A stretch of 64,000 nt of DNA from Thalassobaculum sp965228445 (GCA_965228445.1 OZ245813.1:1922001-1986000); one strand, 5' to 3'. Numbered from the stretch's first letter, positions 1-8,467 are shown. A program made the numbers and translations. The notes: a model not told the origin generated them from the sequence alone.

Positions 1-371
1 GGCCCCGCCTCGCGCGAGGTCTCCACCACGATCATCGCGTCGCCGTCGCGGATCGCCACATCCGACGGCCAGCCGATGCGGCGCCGGAACGCCCCGAGCC
101 TGGGCGAGACGGCGGCGCCGATCGCGTTATGCGCCCGGTACCCGGCACTGAGCTGAAGGGTCTTGCCGGCGGCGTGATACAGCCGCGTGTCGTCGTCCCG
201 GACGACATAGCCGGCATGGGCCAGCGTCTCCAGCATCCGCAGGATGGTCGCCTTGTCCAGGTCCACCACCCGGTGGATCTCCGCCAGGCTGGCCCGGCCC
301 GACAGCCGGTTGACCGCCGCCAGGACGTCCAGGCACCGCAGCACCGATATCACCGGACGGTATGACGCCAC
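1..371 (-). CDS. IclR-family transcriptional regulator (partial, C-terminus beyond window)
   Basis: The minus-strand frame from a GTG at 371 reads MASYRPVISVLRCLDVLAAV and continues with SLAEIHRVVDLDKATILRML, the winged-helix DNA-binding domain of IclR regulators (about residues 8-65). The ligand-binding domain begins (IGWPSDVAIRDGDAMIVV) and is cut by the window edge after about 123 residues. The start is chosen because an AGGGAGAAGG ribosome-binding site lies just upstream and no ATG is in frame before a stop. The gene is divergent from an acyl-CoA dehydrogenase, and a palindrome at 396-421 is a plausible operator for both. The ligand cannot be told from the sequence. Confidence 0.85.
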   Translation of the reverse strand, partial: MASYRPVISVLRCLDVLAAVNRLSGRASLAEIHRVVDLDKATILRMLETLAHAGYVVRDDDTRLYHAAGKTLQLSAGYRAHNAIGAAVSPRLGAFRRRIGWPSDVAIRDGDAMIVVETSREAG

Positions 372-395
372 CGCCTTCTCCCTGGCCGCATGATT

Positions 396-421
396 ATTTC
401 AACAGATGAAATTCTATTTCA
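396..421. promoter_or_regulatory. Candidate IclR operator: ATTTCA / TGAAAT triple half-site
   Basis: ATTTCA-ACAGA-TGAAAT (396-412) is a perfect 6-bp inverted repeat. It is followed three bases later by another ATTTCA (416-421), so the middle half-site is shared by two palindromes. It lies 25 bp upstream of the IclR start and 79 bp upstream of the dehydrogenase start, in the only AT-rich stretch of this divergent gap. That it is the IclR binding site is inference. Confidence 0.5.
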
Positions 422-499
422 TTTACAGCCTAACAGCGTGAAGACCACAGTGCCAACCGACTTCACAAACAACCGAACGAAGAAGCGGAGGATCCACCG

Positions 500-1660
500 G
501 TGGACTTCAGACTGACCGAGGAACAGCAGGCGCTGCGCGACACCGCGCGCCAGTTCGCCCAGACCGAGATGCCCGAGGTGGCCAAGGAACTTGAGGCGAA
601 GGACAAGGCGATCTCCAAGGACTGGCTCAAGCGCTACGCCGAGATGGGCTTCCTCGGCATCAACGTCTCGCCGGAAATGGGCGGCCTCGGCCTCGGCAAC
701 CTGGAGGCGCTGATCGTGCTGGAGGAGTTCGCCAAGGTCTCCCCCGCCGTCGCCTTCCCGATCTTCGAGAGCTCCGTCGGCCCGATCCGCGCGGTCGAGC
801 ACTTCGCCGGCTCCGAGCTCGCCAAGTCGGTGGTGCCCAAGGTCTGCGCCGGCGAGATCGTCTGCGCCGTCGCCATGTCGGAGCCAGATGCCGGCACCGC
901 GCTGACCGACCTGAAGACCAAAGCCGTTCTGGACGGCGACCACTACATCCTCAACGGCCAGAAGCGCTGGTGCTCCGGCGGCGGCCATTCCGACAGCTAC
1001 GTGGTCTACACCAAACTCTCCGACGAACCTGGGGCGAAAGGCATCGGCGCGCTGTATGTGGAGAAGGACCGCGACGGCGTGTCCTTCGGCCCGCGCGAGC
1101 GGCTGATGGGCTTCCGCGGCATTCCGTCGGCCGACATCTTCTTCGAGGAGGTGCGGGTGCCGAAGGAGAACCTGATCGTGCCGGCCGGCGGCTTCCGAAA
1201 GCTGATGGAGGCGTTCGACCTGGAGCGCTGTGGAAATTCCACCATGTGTCTCGGCATCGCCCAGGCCGCCCTCGACCAGGCGCTGGACTACGTGCAGGAG
1301 CGCAAGGCCTTCGGCAAGGAGCTGGTCGAGTTCCAGGCGGTCCAGCTCAAGCTGGCCGAAATGGCGCTGAAGGTGGAGGCCTCGCGCCTGCTGATCTGGC
1401 GCGCCGCCCAGAACGCCGAGGACGGTCTGCCCAGCATTCTCGACAGCTCGCTCGCCAAATGCTTCTCCAACGAGATGGTGCGCGAAGTGACCGGAGCCGC
1501 CTTGCAAGTCATGGGCGGATACGGCTATGCCAAGGAGTACGGTATGGAACAGCGGATGCGCGACGGCTGGGGCTGGGGGATTGCCGGAGGCGCGATCGAC
1601 ATCCAGAAGATCAACATCGCCAGCGCCCTGGTGGGGCGGCGTTTCAACCAACGCGCATAA
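500..1660 (+). CDS. Acyl-CoA dehydrogenase
   Basis: A 386-residue FAD enzyme of the acyl-CoA dehydrogenase family, which oxidises acyl-CoA at C2-C3 and passes electrons to ETF. It starts at a GTG preceded by GGAGG. The N-terminal helical domain, the FAD/substrate loop (AMSEPDAGTALTDLK, about residues 130-145) and the C-terminal helical domain (ERKAFGKELVEFQAVQLKLA) are all present at normal length. The usual catalytic Glu of medium- and short-chain enzymes is missing (IAGGAIDIQK, Gly363 at about that place). A Glu in the helix-G position (LERCGN, Glu242) matches the base position of isovaleryl- and long-chain enzymes. The substrate is unknown; the gene is probably controlled by the divergent IclR protein. 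Confidence 0.93.
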   Translation: MDFRLTEEQQALRDTARQFAQTEMPEVAKELEAKDKAISKDWLKRYAEMGFLGINVSPEMGGLGLGNLEALIVLEEFAKVSPAVAFPIFESSVGPIRAVEHFAGSELAKSVVPKVCAGEIVCAVAMSEPDAGTALTDLKTKAVLDGDHYILNGQKRWCSGGGHSDSYVVYTKLSDEPGAKGIGALYVEKDRDGVSFGPRERLMGFRGIPSADIFFEEVRVPKENLIVPAGGFRKLMEAFDLERCGNSTMCLGIAQAALDQALDYVQERKAFGKELVEFQAVQLKLAEMALKVEASRLLIWRAAQNAEDGLPSILDSSLAKCFSNEMVREVTGAALQVMGGYGYAKEYGMEQRMRDGWGWGIAGGAIDIQKINIASALVGRRFNQRA

Positions 1661-1685
1661 TGCACCGGCGGAGAGGCCGGACTGA

Positions 1686-2729
1686 ATGGACAGACGCGCC
1701 CTTCTTCGCCAACACATCGACCTGGAAACGGCGCGGGTTCTCGAGATCGGAGCCCTCGCCGTTCCGCTCGTCGCCCCGCACGAGGGCCGGGTCGAGTATG
1801 TCGACCACCTCGACACAGAAGGGTTGCGGCGCGAATACCGCGGCCATCCCGGCGTCGACATCGACAAGCTGGTGGATGTCACCTACGTCTGGAACGGCGG
1901 CAGCTTCGCCGACGCGGTCGGCAAGACGGAGGCATTCGACGCCATCGTCTCAAGCCATGTCTTCGAGCATTTCCCCAATCCGGTTCAGTGGCTGGCCGAT
2001 GCCTACGGGATGCTGGCGCCGGGCGGGCAGATCTACATGGTGCTGCCCGACATGCGCTTCACCTTCGACCGCCACCGGGCCAGGACCCGGGCCGCGGACT
2101 GGGTCGAGTGGTATCTGGAGAAGCCGGCGCGGCCGAGCACCGCTCAGGTCTACGATTACCATTCCATGGTTGTCGATGTGCCGCCGGGCCACGGTTGGGC
2201 GCCGGAGCCGGCCGGGGGCTTCGCCAATATCTACGACCCGACCACCGCGCTGGAGCAGGCCCGGTCGGCCCACGAGACCGGCCGATACATCGACGCCCAT
2301 TGCAGCGTTTTCACCCCGGTCAGTCTGATCGAGCTGTTCCGCGAGATCGACCGGCTCAACCTGTTCCCGTTCGACGTGACCGCGCTCTATCCGACGGAGG
2401 TCGACGACATCGAATTCGCCCTGGTCCTGAAGCGCAGCGAGGTCCCGCCGCTGCCGCAACTCGACCGGGACGTCGACCAGCGTCTGGCGCGGGAGGCAGG
2501 CTATGCCGGAGAGTTCGGCGCCGGAGGGTTCGCAGCCGCCCTGGCCGGGGATCCCGAGTTGCAGAAACGCCACACCGCGCTCAAACGCCAATGGATGGAC
2601 GATGCCATCCGCAACCGCAGACGCGCCGAGTTGCCCACCCTCGACCCGGCGCTGCATGACACCTTCCCGGCCCCGTCCGACACTCGGCTGATGCGGCGGA
2701 CGACCTGGTTCCAGCGCCTGCTGAAATGA
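1686..2729 (+). CDS. SAM-dependent methyltransferase, class I (type 11-like)
   Basis: A 347-residue protein whose first half is a Rossmann methyltransferase. VLEIGALAVP (about residues 18-27) is the SAM-binding loop in slightly unusual form, and SSHVFEHFPNPVQW (about 89-101) followed by APGGQIYMVLPDMR is the typical post-motif region. The C-terminal 150 residues carry no domain I recognise. A GGAGAGG ribosome-binding site precedes the ATG and only 25 bp separate it from the dehydrogenase, so the two are probably cotranscribed. Methyltransferases of this shape often act on glycans or lipids, but the acceptor cannot be read here. Confidence 0.75.
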   Translation: MDRRALLRQHIDLETARVLEIGALAVPLVAPHEGRVEYVDHLDTEGLRREYRGHPGVDIDKLVDVTYVWNGGSFADAVGKTEAFDAIVSSHVFEHFPNPVQWLADAYGMLAPGGQIYMVLPDMRFTFDRHRARTRAADWVEWYLEKPARPSTAQVYDYHSMVVDVPPGHGWAPEPAGGFANIYDPTTALEQARSAHETGRYIDAHCSVFTPVSLIELFREIDRLNLFPFDVTALYPTEVDDIEFALVLKRSEVPPLPQLDRDVDQRLAREAGYAGEFGAGGFAAALAGDPELQKRHTALKRQWMDDAIRNRRRAELPTLDPALHDTFPAPSDTRLMRRTTWFQRLLK

Positions 2730-2764
2730 CGGTGCCAGCTGGCCCGCGGCACGCTTGACCGGTG

Positions 2765-3439
2765 TCAGCGCTCGGTGCCGCGCGTGTCCGACCCCGAGGC
2801 GTCCGGCTCATCATCCGCTTTGCCGTAACCGAGGCTCTCGGCCCAGGCCGAGGCCATGCGGTTTTCGACCTGCTCCATGGCGTCGAACTTTGCCAGCTCG
2901 CGCTGCCACTGGTCGGCGGAGACCAGGTTCCGGTCGAGCGGATAGATCGCCAGCAGGATGCGGCGGACCTCCGTGCCCTGCAGCCTCATGGGCAGGATCA
3001 GCCGGTCGTAGCCGAAGGACTTGCGCAGGATCTGAAATTCCCGGCGGTAATAGAGCGCGGTCTGCGACTCCATCGATTTCAGCAGGGCGCGGGCCACTTC
3101 CAGCGCGACGTCGTTGCTGTAGACCTCGTTGATCAGCATGCCGGTCGGGTTCTCGCCAAGCAGCTTGGTCAGCGCCTCCCCGACCATCAGGTAGCGGGCC
3201 CGCAGGGGGAAGCCGGGGGGCAGTTCCGTGTCCTCGCGGCTCGGGGGTGCGACGTCGATCAGCGCGATGTTGGACAGGCAGTCCGGCATGTCATGGACCG
3301 CCAGATCCTTCTGGCGCGGCGGATATCCGTTGGCGGACCGGCCCCGCCAGTACCGGTGGAGATCCGCCAGCACCGGGCGATCGATCTCGGAGAGCGACAG
3401 GTATTCGGCGGTATTGGACCAGATGCGGAAGCGAGACAT
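2765..3439 (-). CDS. PAS-domain protein (PAS_5 type)
   Basis: A 224-residue soluble protein starting MSRFRIWSNTAEYLSLSEID. The pattern of a short helix with HRYWRGRS, then DLAVHDMPDCLSNIALIDV, then RARYLMVGEALTKLLGENPTG is that of the alphaproteobacterial PAS_5 domain (about residues 25-165). These proteins usually consist of the PAS domain alone and are presumed sensors without a known output. The C-terminal tail is charged. An in-frame extension to 3601 exists but lacks the PAS_5 pattern, so the ATG at 3439 is preferred although its ribosome-binding site is weak. A second PAS_5 protein is encoded divergently at 3748. Confidence 0.75.
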   Translation of the reverse strand: MSRFRIWSNTAEYLSLSEIDRPVLADLHRYWRGRSANGYPPRQKDLAVHDMPDCLSNIALIDVAPPSREDTELPPGFPLRARYLMVGEALTKLLGENPTGMLINEVYSNDVALEVARALLKSMESQTALYYRREFQILRKSFGYDRLILPMRLQGTEVRRILLAIYPLDRNLVSADQWQRELAKFDAMEQVENRMASAWAESLGYGKADDEPDASGSDTRGTER

Positions 3440-3747
3440 CGACAAATGTTTCCCGTGGACCTGAGCAGAGTTAGGGCGCCCGCCGACTTTCGCAATACGA
3501 GCCCGGTCATTGCGAGGCGCGCCCCGCGGCCTGCGCCGGCCTTGCGTCCCGCCCGACGCGCGCCGGGTCCAAGGCGAACCGATCCGCCAGAATGTCATCA
3601 TTGATGGTTGAATACCTATTGACTCACAATCATACAGTGCTGCGACATATAGTAATGTGCGAGAGACCGGAGCAATGACTCACTATTCATACCGCTCCCG
3701 GAACAATCTTAAGAATACACACCATTTGCACTGGCAGGGATAACACG
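3440..3747. other. Intergenic gap between the two PAS_5 genes, with a repeated motif
   Basis: This 308-base gap is GC-rich near the minus-strand gene and AT-rich from about 3600 onward. The AT-rich part contains two copies of a motif beginning TGACTCAC and ending CATAC, at 3620-3635 and 3676-3692, which differ by one substitution and a one-base insertion. No gene, RNA or terminator is visible. The motif may be a regulatory site for the plus-strand PAS gene. Confidence 0.4.
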
Positions 3748-4335
3748 GTGTCTGCAATCGATCTGGAAGAAATGACGTCCGCACTGCTTAGGGGCGATTT
3801 TTACTATTTGAATAATATTTTTAGAAACATTGGATCCGATAATCCGGGCGTTCGGCTGGCCCCGTCCCCCGAAGAGGTCGACAGCGTACGGCTGCGCTCG
3901 CTCTTCGATTACTGGACCGGATTACCGCGCGGCGAGCGGTTACCCCTTACCGGCGCGATCGATGCGGTGGAAATCGGTCCGGCGATCGGCATCGTCATGT
4001 TGATGGAAGTCACCGACGACCCGTTCGAGTTCCGCTATCGTCTGTACGGCAGCGAGATCGCCTCGGTCAGCCGACTGGAGCTGACCGGCAAGACCACCGA
4101 GGCGATCCCCTCGCCGGAGATCCGCGCGTTCTTCCAGAGCACCTACGCGGCGGCGGTCCGGTCCGGCGCGCCGATGCTGTGCCACCACCGCCCGCCCCCG
4201 GTCTTCGGCATGACCTGCTGGGCGCGTCTGATCCTGCCCTGCGAGGACGGCACCGGCCGGATCAACCGCCTGCTGGTCGGCAACGAACCGGGCTTTCCCA
4301 AACTGGTGGGCCGTACGCCCTGGCCGCGGGATTGA
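3748..4335 (+). CDS. PAS-domain protein (PAS_5 type)
   Basis: A 195-residue protein starting at GTG (VSAIDLEEMTSALLRGDF). The segment SLFDYWTGLPRGERLPLTGAIDAVEIG, with the long run split here by a disordered lead, followed by FRYRLYGSEIASVSRLELTG, is the PAS_5 pattern: a YW-x-x-L helix, an aspartate-rich turn and FRYRLxG. The first 50 residues are AT-richer in codon use than the rest and carry no domain. There is no output domain, so it may act by protein contact. It is divergent from the other PAS_5 gene, and a duplicated motif lies in the shared gap. Confidence 0.75.
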   Translation: MSAIDLEEMTSALLRGDFYYLNNIFRNIGSDNPGVRLAPSPEEVDSVRLRSLFDYWTGLPRGERLPLTGAIDAVEIGPAIGIVMLMEVTDDPFEFRYRLYGSEIASVSRLELTGKTTEAIPSPEIRAFFQSTYAAAVRSGAPMLCHHRPPPVFGMTCWARLILPCEDGTGRINRLLVGNEPGFPKLVGRTPWPRD

Positions 4336-4380
4336 GCGGCTCACGCCGGCCTGCCGTCGGCGAATATGGACAAGCCCCGC

Positions 4381-4395
4381 ATTGATGGTGTGAAT
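4381..4395. promoter_or_regulatory. Possible LysR autoregulatory box
   Basis: ATTGATGGTGTGAAT is a T-N11-A sequence with matching ATT/AAT ends. It lies 28 bp upstream of the LysR start and resembles the stronger boxes at 5348 and 8469. The resemblance is weak, so this is tentative. Confidence 0.25.
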
Positions 4396-4423
4396 GAAGG
4401 GGACCGCTCGCCCGGAGGCCCCT

Positions 4424-5341
4424 ATGAACCTGCGCTCTGTCGATCTCAACCTGCTGGTGGCGCTGAACGCGCTGCTGACGGAGCTGCACGTCACCCGCGC
4501 CGCCGATCGGATCGGCCTCAGCCAGCCGGCGATGAGCAACGCGCTCGCCCGGCTGCGGCACATCTTCAAGGACGAGCTCCTGGTCCGCACCGCCTCGGGC
4601 ATGCAGGCAACGCCCCGCGCGCTGGAGCTGACCGAGCCGACCCGGCAGATCCTGAAACAGATCGAGCGGGTGTTCGACAGCGACACCGGGTTCGACCCGG
4701 CCACCACCGAGCGCAGCTTCACCCTGCGGCTGTCCGACCTGCTGACCGTTCTGCTGCTGCCGTCGCTGACCGGCGCCCTGGTGGACGAGGCCCCCAGGAT
4801 GTCCCTGGACGTGATCCACCTCCCGCCGGTGCGGACGGTGGAGGCGCTGGAGAAGGACGAGATCGATCTCGCCGTCAGCATGGGTCTGGTGCATTCCGGC
4901 TCGATCCGCTCGGACGTGCTGATGACCGACCGCATGGTCTGCGTGATGCGCCGCACCCACCCCCTGGCCCAGACCGAGATCAGCCGGGAGGCGTTCCTCG
5001 CCAGCCGCCACCTGCGGGTCGCGATGTCGCCGACGGACCTGCGTTTCGTGGACGACGTCCTGGCGAAGGACGGACACGCCCGCGACGTGGCCCTGAACCT
5101 GCCGCACTGGCTGACCGTCCCGCACATCCTGCGCCGGAGCGACCTGGTTTCGGTGATGCCCGAGCGGCTGGCTCTCGCCCTGGCGAGCCCGGACCTGGTC
5201 GCCCGCATCCTGCCCTTCGCGTCCGGCAGCTTCGAATGGTCGCTGTACTGGCATCGCCGGCACGATGGCAACCCGGCGATCCAGTGGCTGCGCGGCCGTA
5301 TCGTCGAGGCGGCGCGGGGCGCCCCGGCGCCGGCACCGTGA
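4424..5341 (+). CDS. LysR-family transcriptional regulator
   Basis: A 305-residue LysR protein starting MNLRSVDLNLLVALNALLTE, with GGAGG upstream; an earlier in-frame ATG at 4394 is not preferred. The winged helix-turn-helix (HVTRAADRIGLSQPAMSNAL, about residues 20-40) is followed by a periplasmic-binding-protein-like effector domain (FTLRLSDLLTVLLLPSL onward). It belongs to the branch with NodD/LinR-like N-termini. It precedes a CoA-transferase / thioesterase / MFS / HAD gene set in the same direction, and paired T-N11-A boxes stand directly downstream of this gene and again before the HAD gene, which suggests a local regulator. The inducer is unknown. Confidence 0.9.
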   Translation: MNLRSVDLNLLVALNALLTELHVTRAADRIGLSQPAMSNALARLRHIFKDELLVRTASGMQATPRALELTEPTRQILKQIERVFDSDTGFDPATTERSFTLRLSDLLTVLLLPSLTGALVDEAPRMSLDVIHLPPVRTVEALEKDEIDLAVSMGLVHSGSIRSDVLMTDRMVCVMRRTHPLAQTEISREAFLASRHLRVAMSPTDLRFVDDVLAKDGHARDVALNLPHWLTVPHILRRSDLVSVMPERLALALASPDLVARILPFASGSFEWSLYWHRRHDGNPAIQWLRGRIVEAARGAPAPAP

Positions 5342-5347
5342 GACGAC

Positions 5348-5392
5348 ATTCACCCGGCGAATAGCAAAAGATCATCGATCGATTTCACAGAT
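5348..5392 (+). promoter_or_regulatory. Paired LysR-type boxes upstream of the CoA-transferase
   Basis: ATTC-N7-GAAT at 5348-5362 and ATC-N9-GAT at 5378-5392 both fit the T-N11-A pattern of LysR sites, with centres 30 bp apart. The same two boxes with the same 30-bp spacing occur at 8469-8513. The pair ends 53 bp before the CoA-transferase start. Function is inferred from the duplication and from the adjacent LysR gene. Confidence 0.6.
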
Positions 5393-5445
5393 AACCCGGG
5401 GCGCCCGTAGAACCGAGGCATCGGCAGTCACTGAGGAGCCCTGCG

Positions 5446-6660
5446 ATGCGATCGTCCACCGACGCCCCCCTCTCCGGCATCCGAGTTCTCGACCTGTGCC
5501 GGGTGGTGTCCGGCCCCTTCGCCACGATGCAGCTCGGCGATCTCGGGGCCGATATCGTGAAGATCGAGGACCCGCGCCAGGGCGACGAGAGCCGGCGCTA
5601 TGGCCCGCCCTTCATCGGCGGCGAGAGCGCCTATTTCCTGTCGGTGAACCGCAACAAGAGGAGCTGCACCGTCGACCTGAAATCGCCGGCCGGGCGCGAC
5701 ACCGTGCTCGCCCTGGTCGAGACCGCCGATGTGGTGGTCGAGAACTTCCGACCCGGCACGCTCGACAAATGGGGACTCGGCTACGAGGCGCTGAAGGCCC
5801 GTAATCCGAAGATCGTCCTGTGCAGCATCTCCGGCTTCGGCCGTTCCGGTCCGGATGCCGACAGGCCGGGCTACGACCTGATCCTGCAGGGCGAGTCCGG
5901 GGTCATGGACATCACCGGCGAGGCGGACGGCCCGCCGATGAAGGTCGGCACCTCGATCGCCGACCTGGCGACCGGGCTCTACGCCGCCCAGGCGGTGCTC
6001 GCGGCCCTGCGCCTGCGCGACCGCACGGGTCAAGGCAGCCGGGTCGACGTCTCAATGCTCGACGCCATGGCCTCGCTGCTGACCTTCAATGCCGGCATGT
6101 ATTTCGCCACCGGCGAGAGCCCGAAGCGCCGGGGCAATGTCCACCCCACGATCAGCCCCTACGAGCCGTTCCCGGTCGCCGACGGCTGGATCAATGTCAG
6201 CGTCGCCAACGACAAGTTCTGGGGCATCTTCTGTGACGCCATCGACCAGCCGGAGCTGAAGACCGACCCGCGCTTCGACACCGCGCCGAAGCGGGCGGCG
6301 GGACGGGCCGCCCTGGTGCAGATTCTGACGCCGATCTTCGCCACCCGCAACCGCGCCGACTGGCTCGCGACTCTGGCAGCGGTCGGCATTCCCTGCGGCG
6401 CCATCAAGACGGTCGGCGAGGTCTGCGAGGCCCCCCAGCTCGTCGAGCGCGGCATGGTGCAGAGCGTGGATCATCCCACAGCAGGACCGGTGCGCTTCAT
6501 CGCCCGGGCGATCCGCTTCGACGACGCGCCCCCCGCCCCCTCGACCGCACCGCCGACCCTCGGGCAGCATACCCGGGAGATCCTGGCCGACTGGCTCGGC
6601 TGGGATGCCGACACGATCGAACGCAGCGCCGCCGGCGGTGCCTTCGGCAAACCGGAGTGA
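5446..6660 (+). CDS. CaiB/BaiF family CoA-transferase (class III)
   Basis: A 404-residue class III CoA-transferase, which moves CoA from an acyl-CoA to a free acid through an aspartyl intermediate. It opens with LSGIRVLDLCRVVSGPFATM and LGDLGADIVKIEDP, the family's N-terminal signature. Asp173 (VGTSIADLATG) sits at the catalytic position, followed by LAALRLRDRTGQGSRVDVSM. Length is normal and GAGGAG precedes the ATG. It is the first gene after the LysR-type boxes and is followed nine bases later by a thioesterase, so the two are probably one transcript. The acid substrate cannot be deduced. Confidence 0.93.
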   Translation: MRSSTDAPLSGIRVLDLCRVVSGPFATMQLGDLGADIVKIEDPRQGDESRRYGPPFIGGESAYFLSVNRNKRSCTVDLKSPAGRDTVLALVETADVVVENFRPGTLDKWGLGYEALKARNPKIVLCSISGFGRSGPDADRPGYDLILQGESGVMDITGEADGPPMKVGTSIADLATGLYAAQAVLAALRLRDRTGQGSRVDVSMLDAMASLLTFNAGMYFATGESPKRRGNVHPTISPYEPFPVADGWINVSVANDKFWGIFCDAIDQPELKTDPRFDTAPKRAAGRAALVQILTPIFATRNRADWLATLAAVGIPCGAIKTVGEVCEAPQLVERGMVQSVDHPTAGPVRFIARAIRFDDAPPAPSTAPPTLGQHTREILADWLGWDADTIERSAAGGAFGKPE

Positions 6661-6669
6661 GACGGACGC

Positions 6670-7083
6670 ATGGAAGATCAGGCGAAGGCGATGTTGGAGC
6701 GGGCCCTGGGCGACGGACGGCAGGAGTTCGGTTCGTTCTTCCTGTCCCGGCTCTTCGGCATGGAGGTGAGCTACGAGGGCGAGACCTGCACGGTCAGCTT
6801 CCCGGCCGACCCGCCCTTCTTCAACCCGCAGGGATCCCTGCATGGCGGCGTGCTCGCCACCGCGCTGGACATCTCCATGGGCCATCTGCTGAAGCGGCAT
6901 TTCGGCGCCGGCGCCACGATCGAGATGAAGGTCCAGTACTTCGCCGCCGCCCGCAGCGGCATGGTCACCTGCCAGTCCTCCTTCCTGAAGAAGGCCCGGC
7001 GAACCTTCTTCCTGCAATCCACCGCCCGGGACGCGGCCGGCGAGAGCATCGCCCATGCCACGTCGACCTGGAAACTGCTGTGA
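6670..7083 (+). CDS. PaaI-type hotdog thioesterase
   Basis: A 137-residue hotdog-fold protein. The segment FFNPQGSLHGGVLATALDIS contains the HGG motif and the Asp-containing helix of PaaI/YdiI-like acyl-CoA thioesterases, and ATIEMKVQYFAAARSG is the conserved second strand. It would hydrolyse an acyl-CoA to release CoA. It follows the CoA-transferase by nine bases, so the pair could load and unload CoA on the same carboxylic acid. That functional link is inference. Confidence 0.85.
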   Translation: MEDQAKAMLERALGDGRQEFGSFFLSRLFGMEVSYEGETCTVSFPADPPFFNPQGSLHGGVLATALDISMGHLLKRHFGAGATIEMKVQYFAAARSGMVTCQSSFLKKARRTFFLQSTARDAAGESIAHATSTWKLL

Positions 7084-7114
7084 TGCGGGCACCGTCGGAC
7101 GAGCCTCCGTCGCG

Positions 7115-8467
7115 ATGAGCGCGGCCGGGTCGGAGCGCGAGCGGCTCGTCGGTATCCTGGCCGTCCATGTGGGCGTCGCCCTGGTCACCGCCGACATCTC
7201 CATCGCCAGCACCGGCCTGCCGGCGATCGCCCGCGGCATCGAGGCCCAGGCGGCCGAGACGATCTGGGTCGTCAACGCCTACTATCTGGCGGTGATCGCC
7301 GCCCTGCTGCCTCTGGCCGCGCTCGGCGAGATCTTCGGCCACCGGCGCATCTTCTTCTCCGGACTGGCGATCTTCGCGCTCGGCTCCCTCGCCTGCGGGT
7401 TCGCCTGGTCGCTGAGCAGCCTAGCGGTCGCCCGGGCGGTGGTCGGGGCCAGCGCTGCGGCGGTGTCAGCCACCACCCCGGCCCTGATCCGCAGCCTGTA
7501 TCCGCCGGAGCGGCTGGGACGCGGCCTCGGCTATTACGCGCTGGTCGTCGGGGTCGCCTTCTCGGTGGCGCCGATCGTCACGTCGGCAATCCTGTCCGTG
7601 GCCGACTGGACCTGGCTGTTTCTCGTGAACGTCCCCATAGCCCTGGGCGCCCTTCTCCTGGCCCGCCGGGCCCTGCCGGAGACGCCTCGGGAGGTGCGGG
7701 CCTTCGACGCGCTGGCGGCCCTGCTCTGCTCCGGCATGTTCGTCGCCCTGCTGTCCGGCATCGCCGGGGTCGCCCACCAAGCCGAGTGGAGCTTTGTCCT
7801 CCTTGCGGGCGTGGTCTCTGTCGCCTGCGCGGTACTGCTGCGCCGGAGAGAGCGTGGCCTGCCGGCGCCGATCCTGGCGGTCGACCTGTTCCGCCGGCCG
7901 CTCTTCTCGCTCTCCGCCGCCACCTCGGTCTGCGCCTTCGCGATCCAGGGTCTGATCTTCATCGTGCTGCCCTTCCTGTTCCAGGAGAACCTCGGCTACA
8001 GCCAGGTGGCGGCCGGGTTCATGATCACACCCTGGCCGGTCACCCTCGCCGTGATGACCCTCATCGCCGGGCCGCTGGCCGACCGCTTCCCCGCCGGAAT
8101 CCTGGGCAGCCTGGGATTGGTGATCGTCGCCGTCGGCCTGGTCACCCTGGTCCTGCTGCCATCCACGGCCGGCGTGCTCGACGTGGCCTGGCGGCTGGTG
8201 GTCTGCGGTATCGGCTTCGGGCTGTTCCAGTCGCCGAACATGAAGGCGATGATGAGCAGCGCCCCGCGCGACCGCAGCGGGGCCGCCGGCGGGCTGCTCG
8301 CCGCCTCGCGGCTGTTCGGCCAGTCCCTGGGGGCCGCCGCCGTGGGGCTCTGCCTGTCGCTGGCGCCGCAGGACGGCATCGCCATCGCCCTGCTCGTCGG
8401 CCTCGCCATGGCCGGCCTCGGCTTCCTCGTCAGCGCGGTCCGCCTGCTGCCCGGCATACACCCCTGA
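7115..8467 (+). CDS. MFS transporter (DHA2 / EmrB-QacA-like)
   Basis: A 450-residue integral membrane protein, almost entirely made of hydrophobic segments, probably 12 to 14 helices. The conserved loop between helices 2 and 3 reads LGEIFGHRRIFFSGLA, close to the MFS motif A, and the region after ALGSLACGFAWSLSSLAVAR is typical of the drug:proton antiporter 2 group. The ATG at 7115 (MSAAGSERERLVGILAVHVG) is chosen over an earlier in-frame start because it gives the usual short N-terminus; no good ribosome-binding site is visible. It may export or import the compound handled by the neighbouring CoA enzymes. Confidence 0.85.
   Translation: MSAAGSERERLVGILAVHVGVALVTADISIASTGLPAIARGIEAQAAETIWVVNAYYLAVIAALLPLAALGEIFGHRRIFFSGLAIFALGSLACGFAWSLSSLAVARAVVGASAAAVSATTPALIRSLYPPERLGRGLGYYALVVGVAFSVAPIVTSAILSVADWTWLFLVNVPIALGALLLARRALPETPREVRAFDALAALLCSGMFVALLSGIAGVAHQAEWSFVLLAGVVSVACAVLLRRRERGLPAPILAVDLFRRPLFSLSAATSVCAFAIQGLIFIVLPFLFQENLGYSQVAAGFMITPWPVTLAVMTLIAGPLADRFPAGILGSLGLVIVAVGLVTLVLLPSTAGVLDVAWRLVVCGIGFGLFQSPNMKAMMSSAPRDRSGAAGGLLAASRLFGQSLGAAAVGLCLSLAPQDGIAIALLVGLAMAGLGFLVSAVRLLPGIHP

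Noticed and set aside
419..1882. Long open frame (487 codons) antisense to the acyl-CoA dehydrogenase
   Set aside because: It is the GC-driven shadow of the real gene; the translation is Arg/Gly/Leu/Gln-rich and has no domain. The same holds for long antisense frames at 14082-16151, 16530-18872, 23848-27015 and 27922-30006.
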